Assembly (NCBI RefSeq): GCF_030247195.1
Contig: NC_080671.1
Location: 103,589,845-103,653,844, forward strand
Direction: 5' to 3'
Length of the DNA: 64,000 nucleotides
DNA from: Topomyia yanbarensis
Taxonomy: Eukaryota > Arthropoda > Insecta > Diptera > Culicidae
A program made the position numbers and the translations under genes. Shown piece by piece: positions 53,281 to 64,000 of the stretch (position 1 is its first letter; every line of letters starts with the position of its first letter). The notes under the pieces were generated by a model. It saw only the letters and a program-made list of their open reading frames with translations, was not told the DNA's origin and did no database searches.

Positions 53281-54850
53281 TTCTCATTTTTTTAAATTTT
53301 TTTTCCCCGCATGGATTTTTTTTATTTTGTTAAAATTTCATTGATCTATTTTTTTCAAATTGTGGATTGTATTTGTATTTTTACAATTGTAAGATTCTGC
53401 CTTTTTATCTGTTTGCATACTTTTATTTTATCCATCTTTTTACGTTCCTTACTTTTGCTTTTTTTCTATTGCTATCACTATCACTTACTTTATAGTTTTT
53501 TCTCTGTTATTTAATTTTATGCGCAATTTTTCGAGAAAATTCTGCTTTCTTTATTTTTTTTCTTATTGTTTCATATTTTAATACCATGCTTTTTTATTTG
53601 TATCTTTTGTCATTCCATCTAATGTTTAGGATTTGTTTATTTACTACATTTATTCTTATCATAGCCTTTTTCTATTTCCTTTTTTTTTCATTTTTTTGCA
53701 TTTCCAAAAGCAATTTTACTTATTCATATTTATTCCAATTTGTCTTATTGTTTAATTTTTTAACTTTCTCCTATTTTCTTCCTCATTTTCTAGTTTTAGC
53801 TTTCCGTTTATCGTAGTTTGATTTTTTCCAATTGTTAATTTAATATAATTTTATTTATTTGTTATACCCTTTCCTTAAGATTTTATTAGTTATTGTTATT
53901 TCTTCATGTTTTCCATTTAACCTATTTTGAAAGTTTTCTGTTGACCATTTTCCTATACGTTAACATTGATTTTTTTTTATTTTCCTAAAAAAACATTTGA
54001 TTTATCTTTTCTTGACACTATGCGCACTTTTTCTTAATTTTACATTTAGTTCGTTGTTTGAATTTATTTCAAATTTCATTGCTAGTGCTTTTTCTATTCT
54101 TTAAATAATATTCATTTTATTCATTTTTTCGTGTTAATATCTTTATTTTTGTGTTCCTATAGTATACCATGTTGGCTTTTTTCTACTATTTTTTGTTTTC
54201 TATTTTGTCTGTTTGCTCCGTTTTTGTTCAATACTTCCAATTTTCTTTACTTTTTCGTCGTTTCATTATTTCAATTTTCCAATATTTCAAAATTTTCTGG
54301 TTCGTCCATGTTTTTTTAATTTCTCTATGGTTATTTTATTCTCGTCTGTTATATATACTCCTCTAGTTTTATGCATTCTTAACGTATTATTTATTTTTTC
54401 TCTTGCTTTAAATATTTCTTGTTTTTAATGTTAAATAAATTTTATTATTCTTGATTTATCGAGTTTTTCAGTTTTATGCATTTTTTATATTAACGTTTGT
54501 ATTCTTTTCAGTAGTTTTTTTTATTTTCATTGATTCTATTTTTTTGCTACTTTCCTATCGATTTTTCATTATTTTTACCATTTATCCAATAATGTTCGAC
54601 TTTTCTAATCTTCGCAATATGTTCTGGTTTCTTGTTATCCTTTATCAATTTTTATAGGTTTTGCTTTGGTTTTTCTCGATTAAACATTTTTTGACAATTG
54701 ACATTAATTTGTTCATTTGGTTTATATTGTTTTCAGCTCTTTTTTTTCCTATTGTTTTTTTTTATCTTTTGCCGCTGATCACCGTTTAGATATTTTTAAT
54801 TTTTGTGATTACTACATTATTAATCTTGCCATTTGCCTACTTTTATAAAT
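53281..54850. repeat. 1.57-kb strongly T-skewed low-complexity tract
   Basis: Almost the whole stretch consists of T-rich words (TTTTTATTT, TTTCTTTT, TTCAATTTT) with few A runs and very few G on the plus strand. That gives several long Phe/Leu/Ile-rich plus-strand frames that are not proteins. No unit length is obvious. The edges are quite sharp near 53281 and 54850. Confidence 0.85.
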
Positions 54851-55290
54851 ACTATTTACAAAAATGGCGCTTTTCAAAGTCATCATACCAAAACTAAGAG
54901 GTAATAAAAACTCCCAAAGTATAAAAAACTCTACGTTTTTTTTCCTTCATTGGTACTACAAAGAACTAGAGCTAAAAATGTTACATAAATATAAAATTTC
55001 AGTGTACTATACATAATTTTGGTGAACTCCAATGGATTTCAAACATTGACTTTTTTGTACTCAGACAATACACAGTGGTGGGGGCCCGTACGTTGGACCC
55101 CCGGGCCCGTATTTTCTCTCTGCGGCCCTGAGTATGTGTATAAGGAGTTTGTTGGGCTTATCAGTCCCTAAAGAAATTTCTTAACAATATTTTGTGATGC
55201 ATTTGATGAGACCTACAACTTTAAATAGATCGGAACCACTGTAGCACCACGGGATTTTTTTCTGAACAAGTGGGCTGCTAAATTTTATTC
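54851..55290. other. Anonymous sequence with a GC-rich element end
   Basis: At about 55072-55130 the sequence ACAGTGGTGGGGGCCCGTAC and a following CCCGGGCCCGT stretch resemble the end of a common DNA element. It is otherwise unremarkable. Confidence 0.35.
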
Positions 55291-55399
55291 CGTGGAATTA
55301 ATGTACAAAATCACATTATCGTACTTTTACGAGGGAACGTACTATTTTAATAGACCCTTTAAATATTATCAAGCAAGTAAATTTGCCAACACTGACGAC

Positions 55400-56876
55400 C
55401 CTTTCCCACCCACATGTACGCTCGCGGACCGAGACTCTCGGTCCGAGAGTACTGTTCCCTCTCCGAAAGCTCCACATATCACGCATATCGATCCGCTCAC
55501 CGAAAAATGTTCGCTCATTCTCACCGTTCTCACCCAATCTCTCCAGCGCGTGCTGTGCATCCAGCAAACGCCACCTTGGACTTGTTAGGGATCCCTGCCC
55601 AGTGTGTGCCGAAGATCACCATTCTCGTCGGAGACTCTGTCGATTGCGGTTGTTGTAAGTACAACCCTTGGCCGCGTGTGTTTTGATGGTGCATTGCTTT
55701 CCAGTCCTGTTTGGTTCAGAGTTCAACCAGCTACAGACTAAGAACTCTAAGGAAAGCACTGCTAAGCTTTCGAGTGCGCTTTTACTTTGCGGGACGTTCG
55801 ACGCGTAAAATCACGCGCGTGACTTAACTATCTACTCATGCGAGTTGCTAATTCCGGTAGACAAGTAATCGGTGTATATGTGTGTGCTAGTGCGTGTACT
55901 ATACGTGCCAAAATAATCCTTTCGAATTTTTCCAGTTGAAAATTGGAAAGTGAGTTTAATTGAGTTAGACCAAGTGGAAAGTGTACTGTTGGTGGGTTCG
56001 CCTTGTGGGGTCAGAATTAACATCGTTCTATTGTGAGTTGATTTCAGTTGCCGGTGTTCGGTTGGAAAAAACACCCCCCACAAGGGGGTGGAGTCCTAGT
56101 GAATGTTATCTAGTTTATTTCGCTTTTGTGATTGAATGGAAGAGAATGAAAAAGGGCAGCAAGCAACAAGAAGAAAAGAATTAATGTGCAAAATTTAGAT
56201 TTATTCTCCCTGGATGGCGGTGTGCCGTGGCTGGGGCCAAAAGTGAAAGATTTATACGTTGTCAAGCGAGCAGCTTTCGTTCGTGCAGGAGCCAACCTGC
56301 TGTTGCTGAGTGTCAGAGTAAAAGGAAGCACTTTTTTTCTTGCTCCGGATGTTTCTTGCATGGAAAACATTGGATCGGTTCCATCCTTTCTGTAGATGTG
56401 CTCTTTTGTGTTGAGTTAACTTGTTGTAGAAATAAGTGCTAAGGGCTAAAGGATAGCGAATAAATCCTGTAAAGCAGGCAGCTCAAGTGATATAAATTAA
56501 ATGGAGAATTAATGTTTATTGCATCTAGATTTAGGCGGCAACAGAAAAAAAAAATCCAAGTTTTGATGGGACAATTTTGATAACCTGAAGGTGATAGTTG
56601 GTACAGTTTTCAACTGTTGCGTTGTTCTGTTCGAAATATCTACGAAGCACTTAAAATCAGTTGTGATGTGAATTGTATAAACGTGTCTTCAATTGAGCAG
56701 ATTCCGAACAAGCTTCAAGAAGCAGTGTTATCAAAAAAGTGTAGTTAATATCAAGTGAACTGTGCAACCAATTTACAACTATAGTTCGACCAAGCAAGTT
56801 GACAAGTTTGATACTAGTTTTGTGTTTGTAGTTGTGATTTTTCTGAAAGGATTATCTTGCTGTTGAAATCATTCAC
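55400..56876 (+). promoter_or_regulatory. Possible promoter and untranslated first exon of a plus-strand gene
   Basis: The stretch is richer in G+C and CpG than its surroundings (for example CTCGCGGACCGAGACTCTCG at 55421 and ACGCGTAAAATCACGCGCGTG at 55800). It is followed by about 1 kb without long frames and ends in a good splice donor, CAC/GTAAGTT, at 56876/56877. This is what an mRNA leader exon of a long-intron gene looks like, but no coding exon is in view. A small palindrome, GGACCGAGACTCTCGGTCC, lies at about 55427-55445. Confidence 0.25.
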
Positions 56877-57562
56877 GTAAGTTTAATTATATTTTAATGA
56901 TGAGCTTTTAGATAGATTTGATGAGATCTAAAATAAAATGATTGAATTATGAGTCGAAATTTCTTAAACGGGCCACTTAAAATAGGTGAAAATGAAATAT
57001 TTGGCATTTCAAAATAAAAACTTTTACTGCCTAGTAACATGTCGCTGAGAAAAAAAAATTGCCGGCATTTTTGTAATTAAGTTAGCCGAACGTAGCCGCG
57101 CACGGATTTCGAACAACAGATTAAAGGCATAAACAGCTTGCGTTGCCACGACCCCGCATGGATCAACATGGCTGTTGTAGCCTTTGTCGCATTATAAAAC
57201 GATAATGAATGGATTTACAACACAACGCAGGTGTGGTAAACATTTAATCAGCCTATAACTTTGAATTCAAAGCGATGACATATACATGTTTATACATAAA
57301 TCGATTTAAATTAATGCAGGCTACAATTTATGGAATAAAGTTTTCTGAAATTCATTCAACTTTTTTTACTGATTCAGCCAACATCTATGAATTCAACGCT
57401 ATGACATATTTCAAAATAGTTTTTCCATAAATTGTAACCTGCATTAGTTTCAATCGACCAAATGTAATGTACCTGCCCGGCAGACCCTAGATGACAGGGC
57501 GGCCAAGATACTTCCACCAGAATTTCGGATTTCCGTAAATACAACAAAAACAAAGAAAACAA
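56877..57562. other. Anonymous sequence with a local inverted pair
   Basis: TTAATGCAGGCTACAATTTA at about 57311 is matched in reverse complement at about 57430-57448. GAATTCAA-AGCG-ATGACATAT at 57263 and GAATTCAA-CGCT-ATGACATAT at 57390 are direct copies whose central four bases are inverted. It is probably a decayed foldback element. Confidence 0.45.
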
Positions 57563-57699
57563 GATTTTTTTGATTATAGAGGTTTTAACCTTTTGGAAAA
57601 ATGTCTAACTCTGTGTGCGGGGTTGGGAATCGAACCCAGGTGAGCTGCGTGCAAGGCAATCGATTTACCAACTACGCTATGGGCATAGCATAGGCCCCT
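57563..57699 (-). mobile_element. tRNA-derived SINE, about 137 bp
   Basis: On the minus strand TAGCGTAGTTGG is an A box and GGTTCGATTCCC a B box of an RNA polymerase III promoter, about 35 nt apart. A tRNA-unrelated part (AAAAGGTTAAAACCTC, TATAATC) and an A run follow. Flanks share AGAAAACAA (57554-57562 and 57700-57708), a likely 9-bp target duplication. There is no acceptor-stem pairing, so this is not a functional tRNA gene. Its tail resembles the 3' end of family B, a likely source of its RT. Confidence 0.75.
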
Positions 57700-57892
57700 A
57701 GAAAACAAAAATATAAAATTAATCGATTTTTGTTTTCTTTTCTCCTCGTTGCGTTCTGCTACGGTTGCGGTTTATTGTCACTTCCAACCGGTTCAGCTGC
57801 AGTTTTACTTGACTGCTACGACAGCGGTCTTTGGGTTTTAACTGGAGGGGGGGGAGGGGTGAGCAAGGCTGTCCTTTGTTTGAACCACGGCA

Positions 57893-57970
57893 GGCCCGTA
57901 GCCAGGATTTTGTTTTGGGAGGGGCTTAAAAAATTATTGCATAAATGTATAAATTCTGATAACTTCAGAT
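57893..57970 (+). mobile_element. Fragment of a DNA element end (CCCGTAGCCAGGATTTT)
   Basis: GGCCCGTAGCCAGGATTTTG followed by GGGAGGGGCTTAAAA resembles the start of a widespread insect DNA element. No partner end is found nearby. Low confidence. Confidence 0.3.
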
Positions 57971-58374
57971 AGACACTAGAAGGCGAATGAAAGTTTTCAG
58001 TGAGAACAATTCTAAAATTAAGACGATAGAAACCAAAAATCTGTGTCTGAAAGGCTATTATACATCGACAAAATTATTAATTACTTGCAACATCAACATT
58101 TCGAATTTGATTGTTATTATTTATTTACAAGTTGCGATTTACTCTAGTTACAACCAGCCCTCTAGTTCAGTATGAGTTAGTCTCTCTCAGCCATGGGAAA
58201 CTCGTGAGTCTGTGGTTTCTATTAGTCTCCGGTTGACTCATATTGCCACATCCACAGATAGCGTGCCAGACAGGCGAATTTCGACACCTTCTCATTCCGT
58301 GGTATCCAAATCGGCTTAAATTGCCATAGCTACGAGTTTTTCAATTTGTCGAATACTCACTCACAAGGAATCAG

Positions 58375-58510
58375 GAATCAGTAGCTCTAATGGCACGTTC
58401 CCCATGTTGATCGGAAATTTAAGTGCCTTGCCATGAATCGTCTTTTCATGATGTCCCTGATGGGAAGGATTGGGGAAGTGGTTAGGTAAGGGGTAAGGAA
58501 TATACCCAAG
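58375..58510 (-). mobile_element. 3'-end fragment of the RNase H LINE seen at 29.9-31.3 kb
   Basis: Read on the minus strand it has GGCAAGGCACTT, GGGGAACGTGCCATT and CTGATTCCTGATTCC in the same order and spacing as 31175-31255. It is a heavily 5'-truncated LINE copy. Confidence 0.55.
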
Positions 58511-58879
58511 AGACCACGAAGCATTATTTAATGGCATTAGGTATGTTCTATATTCACATACAAAAATATTTTTTTAGGCTTTATAGTTCTATAGAGATCA
58601 TTAAAGCACACTTAGTGTCGGAAAAGGCGAAATAGTGTGCAAGAAAAGAGCTGGTTCATGAGGCACCTTAAGGCTGTCAGCAATGTTAACATAGGTACGT
58701 GTTTTTTAAAAAACTCTTCCCTTCATTATCGACACAGCAAAAGAAAAAATAGCTTTCGATAACGTACCCACCCTTCCTCTCATCTTTCGTTTGACATGCT
58801 TTGTCGATTCGATCCACAGTCGACAACCTCGTCTCAATTTGATATACGCGTTTGATCACTGATCTGTGAGAAGATTTGC

Positions 58880-58887
58880 ATGTATAC
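58880..58887. repeat. 8-bp target site duplication, left copy
   Basis: ATGTATAC is repeated at 63371-63378. Confidence 0.85.
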
Positions 58888-60404
58888 TAGAGATGGGCGG
58901 GTACGGGTATTTTTACCAGATAACCGACCCGAACCCGTACCCGTAGGAATCGGGGCGGGTTCGGGTTTTGTTATCACCGGGTACGGGTCGGGTCGGGTTT
59001 TTTCGAATCATTTATCCGTATATTGTTTTAAAATGTTTGAGTGACTTTTTCCCTAATATCAAAAATAAATAACTTATCCTCGTAGAAAAATATTAAAACA
59101 TTTGTCAAAATATTTCCATTTTGACATACATTCGTCCTATAGGTGAGCGCTTATCGAGTGAACGGGACTATCCGTAGATTTTGAACTGGTAGTTCATCAT
59201 TTAGAAAATTTCATTGTTAAAATTTTTACTGCAAAATAAAACAGGGAAACATTTATCGCTTTTTGTGAAGTTTCTTGCGCATTTTTTAAGTATTAATGTT
59301 GTAAATTTTCTTCATTTTTCCGACATTCAAAAAAAAACAAATACATGGAAAAGATGACTTCTATCGATCTATTCAAGGGAAATAGTCCAAATTAAACGTC
59401 AAATAACAAAAATTGTAGATTTTTAGGGCTTTAATAACAAAAATGTTTTGCGTATTGCAAAATTTATTGATAAGTTTAATTAAAAAGCAATGTTTACATG
59501 TATATGTATATGTACACGAGATTATTCCAATTAATCCAAAATATGCTGATAAATTGTACCTTTTTCAATTTCAAGATCACTCACTAAATTACAAAATAGT
59601 CGTGACGGACAGAAGTTTAGACAAAAATTGATGTTTGTTCAGATGATTTTTTGAAGAATTGATCTCATCAAAAATTTAATAAATGATGCCTCATATAAGC
59701 TTAAATATACTCTGAATTTACGGTAAAATAGTTTCGGAAAAAATGTTCTCACATCATGGATGTTATGAGGCACTAAGTATAAATAGGAACTTTGTAATTT
59801 TCACCCAAATCACACCTTCGGTGGAAAATAAGCTTTTCCACTTGAATGTTTTCGTATGAGTTGAATTGAATATTCTCAGAAAGCCATGCAAAACGTCACC
59901 AAAAGCCGGAAAAACCTTTCTCAAATCGTCTATTGGCTCGACGAACAAGCTTAACCCTCTGGTATTCACGTGAATGGCCCCCAAAATGAGCAGCAGGTGA
60001 CGTCCAAACTCTGCTGGAGCTTCTAAAGGTGTTATACTAGATGATATGATGAGAGTTTTAGAAGGATAACAAAGTCGTGGATGTTTTCAATATTTGTATA
60101 AAAAGATAATGAAATAAAAATCAATCTCAACTCGTGTTCATCGAATCCTGCGCACGCAATTTACCTGTGTGGACTGCGATACTTTTCCTTGCTGGCGGAA
60201 CGTTTTCAGCATCCCTGATAATACCTGAGGTTCGTTTGGTCTGTCCCTTCGAATGCCTTTGTCGACCAAAACATGTCATCATCCCATCATTAAATGTGAA
60301 ATGATCCCGAGAATTATTGGCTGAAATATTTTATAAAAAGGCTAATCTTAGGCTTAAAATTTGTGTGAGGAATTTTTCTGTAACCTAAGATTTGAAAAGA
60401 TTTT

Positions 60405-61570
60405 TGCCTTTCTCATATAAAGAAAGGCTATGCAGTCACTGTAAAAATCGACTTTTTAACCGAGGCCCGGAGGGCCGAGTGTCATACACCATTCGATTCA
60501 GTTTGTCGAGATCGGCAAATGTCTGTGTGTGTATGTATGTGTGTGTATGTGTGTCATTTAAACTCACACAATTTTCTCAGATATGGCTGAACCGATTTTC
60601 GCAAACTTAGTTTCATCTGAAAGGTATAACGCTCCCATAAGCTACTATTGAATTTTTAGTTGATCCGACTTTCGGTTCCGGAGTTACGGGTTGAAGAGTG
60701 CGGTCACACAGCAAATTCCCATATAAACTGGTACCACCATGATGTTCAAATGATGTAAAACATATTAAAATTGATGTATCATTACTCTAGTTTGCGGGTC
60801 TGGATCACTAATGATCAATCAAAGCAGCTTTGAACACATTGGCCACCTATGATGGTTCATGACGTTCCCGGGGAACCCGCCAAGTTCCTAAGCTAATATC
60901 ACACCCATTCCCCAACGAATTCTCTACCGATTTTTACAAACTTGATTTCAAATGAAAGATACAGTAATACCATTGACTACTGCTGAATTTCATTTGGTTC
61001 TGACTCTTGGTTCCGGAATTACAGGGGTGTTAGTAAGGATACACTGGAATTTCCCATATAAATCGGTACAATCGTAATACCTCAGAGGCCAAAAACTATT
61101 GAATTGGTCACCAAATTACTTCTAATCGCAGATCTAGATCACTGATTGCCAATCAAACATTCTTTGAATATATTGTTTACTATCGACGATTCCGGAAGTT
61201 CGGAATTCCGGGCATATTCCACAATTAAAGTCACATCGGTTCTTCGGTGATGACTAAACCGATTTTCTCAAACCAAGTCTCAAATGGAAGGCAAAATATG
61301 CAGTTGAGTATTGCGTCGCCGCCCCTCCCCCGCCTTGCCCTTACACCTCCATCCTTCATCACTCCCCTCCCCTTGGACCACCCTCACGCCCACATTTCCT
61401 TCATCCACCCCGTATACCGAAATAAGATGAAGGATTTCTGACGCATCCTCCACTCCCACTCTACTAACCCCCAATTCCCTCCACTTTCATACCCATTCCA
61501 CCAACATTTCAAAATATAATCACATGAAGATAACATTGAACTCATGCTGATTAAGCTAATTAAATATTAT
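60405..61570 (+). mobile_element. TGCCTTTCTCAT repeat, copy 1 (3' end missing), nested
   Basis: It starts TGCCTTTCTCATATAAAG with a small hairpin. It then has CCGAGGCCCGGAGGGCCGAG, a TGTGTATG microsatellite, ATGGCTGAACCGATTTT and GGTTCCGGAGTTACGGGTTG. The block CAAATGAAAG...TTCCGG...ACAGGG recurs two to three times, suggesting internal duplication. It runs into copy 2 without its own 3' end. Non-coding. Confidence 0.65.
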
Positions 61571-61575
61571 TCTTT

Positions 61576-62520
61576 TGCCTTTCTCATATAGAAAGGTTAT
61601 GCAATTGCTCCAAAAACCGACTTTCTAACCGAGGCCCGGAGGGCCAAGTCTCATATAACATTCGACTCAGTTCGCCGAGATCGCAAAATATCTGTGTGTA
61701 TGTATGTGTGTATGTATGTATGTATGTATGTATGTATGTATGTATGTATGTATGTATGTATGTATGTATGTATGTATGTGTGTGTATGTGTGGATTTGTT
61801 AACAAAATGTCCACATCGGTTTCTTGGAGATGGCTGAACCGATTTTTACAAACTAAGATTCAAATGAAAGGTATAATATTCCCATAGGTTGCTACTGAAT
61901 TTCATGTTGAACCGACATCTTGTTCCGGATTACGAGTTGAAGAGTATGTTTACAAAACAAAATTTGTTGATTTGTCCACATCGGTTTCTCGAAATTTTCT
62001 AAACCGATTTTGACAAACTTGATTTTATATGAAAGGTCCATCAGCTGCTGTTGAATTTTGTGTGGATCCGAATTCTGGTTCCTGAATTACAGGGTGATAC
62101 ATACGATCACGCAGCAAATCCCGATTCTAACGAATTCTGCGATGAATGTAAAAAGGTGAAATTTTTTCCAAAATGAAAAACAACAGTTGAATTTGTAGAT
62201 CTAGGAAGCATCCAAATTCAGAATAACGGTTATATTGGTTTCTCGAAAAAGGCTAGACCGATTTGATCAACTTAGTCTCAAATGATAGGTGTTGCGTCCC
62301 TGGAAACTGATATTAAATTCCATCTCCATCCGACTTCCGGCTCCGGAGTTACGGGTTGTGCGATCACATAGAAAACTCCGATTCAAACCGATACCGCAAT
62401 GAATGCAAAAAGGTGCTCTTATATATACTTACCATGTGTAATAAGAATGGAAAACATTTCCATAATGTTATATTGTACGAACCAGCTATTAAATCATAGC
62501 TTGGAGAAATGAGAAAGGCA
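61576..62520 (+). mobile_element. TGCCTTTCTCAT repeat, copy 2, complete, 945 bp
   Basis: It begins TGCCTTTCTCAT and ends with the exact inverse, ATGAGAAAGGCA (62509-62520). It has the same internal landmarks as copy 1: CCGAGGCCCGGAGGGCC, a TATG microsatellite, GATGGCTGAACCGATTTT, and repeated TTCCGG...TTACGGGTTG blocks. The 12-bp terminal inverted repeat suggests a DNA element of the MITE type. It has no coding capacity. Confidence 0.7.
61696..61795. repeat. (TATG)n microsatellite inside copy 2
   Basis: About 20 TATG units with TGTG variants. They produce complementary Tyr/Val/Cys and His/Thr frames that are not proteins. Confidence 0.95.
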
Positions 62521-63589
62521 CAATTGCATCTCTAGGTGGATTAAAACAGGTTTTTTCTGAATTGTAACTAAAAATGAATAATTTACAAGAAATTGCCTTT
62601 TTGGACTTTGGTCGCCCTTAACCCCAAATTGTTGATATTTATTCCGAACACGTTATACATTTTTGGAATGGGCACATTCTTTGAAAAAGAAAATGGATAT
62701 GATTTCCGCGTTCAGCGACTCAAAATTAACATGGAAAACTCTTCTTTTCTTATGTCGTTTTTTATTGAAAAACACCGGGGCAGTTGATTGCACTGGTTTT
62801 TCACTATCTAGCAGAATTTGGAATAAAACACGACTAGTGACCTGCTCTTCTGCTAGAAAATGCAACACTAGTGCAATCCACCGCTCCGGGGTTTTTCAAT
62901 GAAAAACCCCATAAGAGAGCCCGGGCCTAGTTTGCGGAAGGCGTAAGTTGGCAGATTTCCTTTTGCTTCGTTTGTATTAGACATCTATCGATTTTTACCC
63001 CAAATTATGTAAAATGTGTTTTCATGTGTTGCATTTCATTTTGTTTTGTAGAAATCATGGGTGACAGTTTTCGAACGTAACAAACGAATTTCCTTAATTT
63101 AGTGGAGTTTGTGTTATTTCCGGTGAGTTTAATTCTATTAAGTGAATGATTATATTATTCAATAGTGCACAATCTACTTAAATAAAAGAGATAGGTTAAA
63201 TTTATTTATTGAAAATCGGGTTCGGGTCGGACACAGTTTTGAATTTATTTTAATTTGGGTGCGGATCGGATTCGGGGCGGGTTCGGCTCGGGTTCGGGTA
63301 AGCTTACAAAAATAATACTCGGGTTCGGGTCGGGTCCAAGTACGAAAAAATCCTTACCCGCCCATCTCTAATGTATACCTCGTTTAATGCAAACTCTACC
63401 TAGATATTTGGTTGTAATTACGCAAACGTCTATTGTGGATTATATTTGCAAAATTGTATTTTTTCGAAAAATCGTGTAGAATTTGCATTTTGATTTTAAG
63501 TTTATTGCATCATCATTTATTACATGAAGGAATAGGAGCTTAGGTTGGAACACATACCACGGTGTTCCTAAAATCGTTATTAACAAAAA

Positions 63590-63930
63590 ATGACCATAAA
63601 TTTGGCAAACGGCATTCGAAAGATGCAGTATCCAAGCATCTTCTCAGTGAATTTCAAAATGATCCATCCATGAGATTCGAGAGATATGGCTATTTGAAGT
63701 TTTATGATACGTTTCATAAGGCTACCAGCAACCACCCACGGGTTTGGTACTATCTCTACAAACAAAAAATATGTGTCTACTTATTTGGTACATGGCATTC
63801 GAAAGATATAGTAATCAAGTATATCCCATGCAAGTTTGAAAATATTTCACTGACGGAATCGAAAATTATAACGGTTTGGATGTGGTATGCGGTCATAGAT
63901 GAGTTTTCTACCAGACTTCAAGCGTGAATC
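63590..63930 (+). repeat. Two tandem copies of a diverged 183-bp unit
   Basis: GGCATTCGAAAGATGCAGTA at 63611 recurs as GGCATTCGAAAGATATAGTA at 63794, 183 bp later, with further similarity on both sides (TTTGG before; AAGTAT and TTTCAAAATG-like sequence after). Because 183 is divisible by three, one 121-codon frame spans both units (RHSKDAV / WHSKDIV). I read it as satellite-like repeat rather than a gene, but a repeat protein cannot be excluded. Confidence 0.6.
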
Positions 63931-64000
63931 CATGTTTGTCCATAGACTATTTAGATCTTTTTTACGTGTTTATGTCAAGATCCGGAGAAGTGGCTTCCAT

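Larger units (their letters stand above)
58888..63370. mobile_element. hAT-like non-autonomous DNA transposon, 4,483 bp
   Basis: The terminal inverted repeat is TAGAGATGGGCGGGTA at the left, with its exact complement TACCCGCCCATCTCTA broken by one base at the right (TTACCCGCCCATCTCTA). Both ends are followed inward by clusters of CGGGTCGGGT/CGGGTTCGGGT motifs, likely transposase-binding subterminal repeats (58897-59000 and 63215-63350). An 8-bp duplication matches the hAT superfamily. The interior has no transposase frame and contains two copies of another repeat (60405-62520), so it is non-autonomous. Confidence 0.8.

Noticed and set aside
53300..54660. Several Phe/Leu-rich plus-strand frames resembling membrane proteins
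   Set aside because: They come from the T-skewed low-complexity tract. All overlap in different frames, and none has conserved domains.
57620..57690. tRNA gene on the minus strand
   Set aside because: A and B boxes are present, but there is no acceptor-stem pairing. The sequence continues into a SINE body and tail and is flanked by a 9-bp repeat.
58890..59000. Telomere-like GGGT repeats
   Set aside because: The CGGGT motifs sit just inside hAT-like inverted ends and recur inverted at 63215-63350, so they are subterminal repeats.

Overview
This window looks like nuclear DNA from a mosquito (Culicidae, most like the large, repeat-rich Aedes-type genomes). The background is AT-rich and almost intron-sized in texture. 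It carries several clades of non-LTR retrotransposons, BEL/Pao debris, a tRNA-derived SINE, many short inverted-repeat elements and long microsatellites. The species call is inferred from the repeat repertoire, not from a marker gene. There are no rRNA genes, CRISPR arrays or bacterial operons.

Layout. 1-600: tail of a degraded LINE reverse transcriptase. 0.6-8.8 kb: mostly anonymous sequence with a striking foldback (5.1-5.5 kb) and a small MITE. 8.8-10.2 kb: a long-terminal-inverted-repeat element. 10.9-14.8 kb: a 238-bp (AT)n tract, a TA-flanked inverted-repeat element with nested MITEs, and a 258-bp (AATAT)n tract. 17.1-18.3 kb: a BEL/Pao gag-protease-RT remnant, cut by a complete LINE insertion on the minus strand that has only ORF1 (18279-19503; 16-bp target duplication). 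20.5-22.4 kb, minus strand: the only convincing host gene (two coding exons, coiled-coil protein, 275 aa) and a weaker terminal-exon candidate.

23.4-46.7 kb is a LINE cluster. Family A (endonuclease-RT-RNase H, LOA/I-group type) is present as a decayed copy (about 23.4-29.5 kb), a short third fragment (29.55-29.70 kb) and a full-length copy with 12-bp target duplications (31495-37666). The two large copies share one block of 593 identical bases over the RT core that carries the same RT-killing changes. A fragment of another RNase H LINE lies at 29.9-31.3 kb. Family B (I-superfamily) is a 7,967-bp element at 38720-46686 with a 14-bp target duplication and two open ORFs (484 and 1,821 aa). It looks intact and is the best candidate here for an active element.

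49.1-52.2 kb: R1-type LINE with a nearly open RT frame and a repeated 3' UTR. 53.3-54.85 kb: a strongly T-skewed tract. 55.3-56.9 kb: a GC-richer stretch ending in a splice donor (possible 5' exon). 57.6 kb: SINE. 58888-63370: a 4.48-kb hAT-like element with an 8-bp target duplication and two internal copies of another repeat. The end of the window has a 183-bp tandem duplication.

How the parts relate: the LINEs supply endonuclease, RT and RNase H. The ORF1-only element shares the 3' terminus of family A and the SINE resembles the 3' end of family B, so both may be mobilised in trans by LINEs in the same window. Two LINE 5' ends defined by target duplications have a perfect downstream promoter element at +28 to +33.
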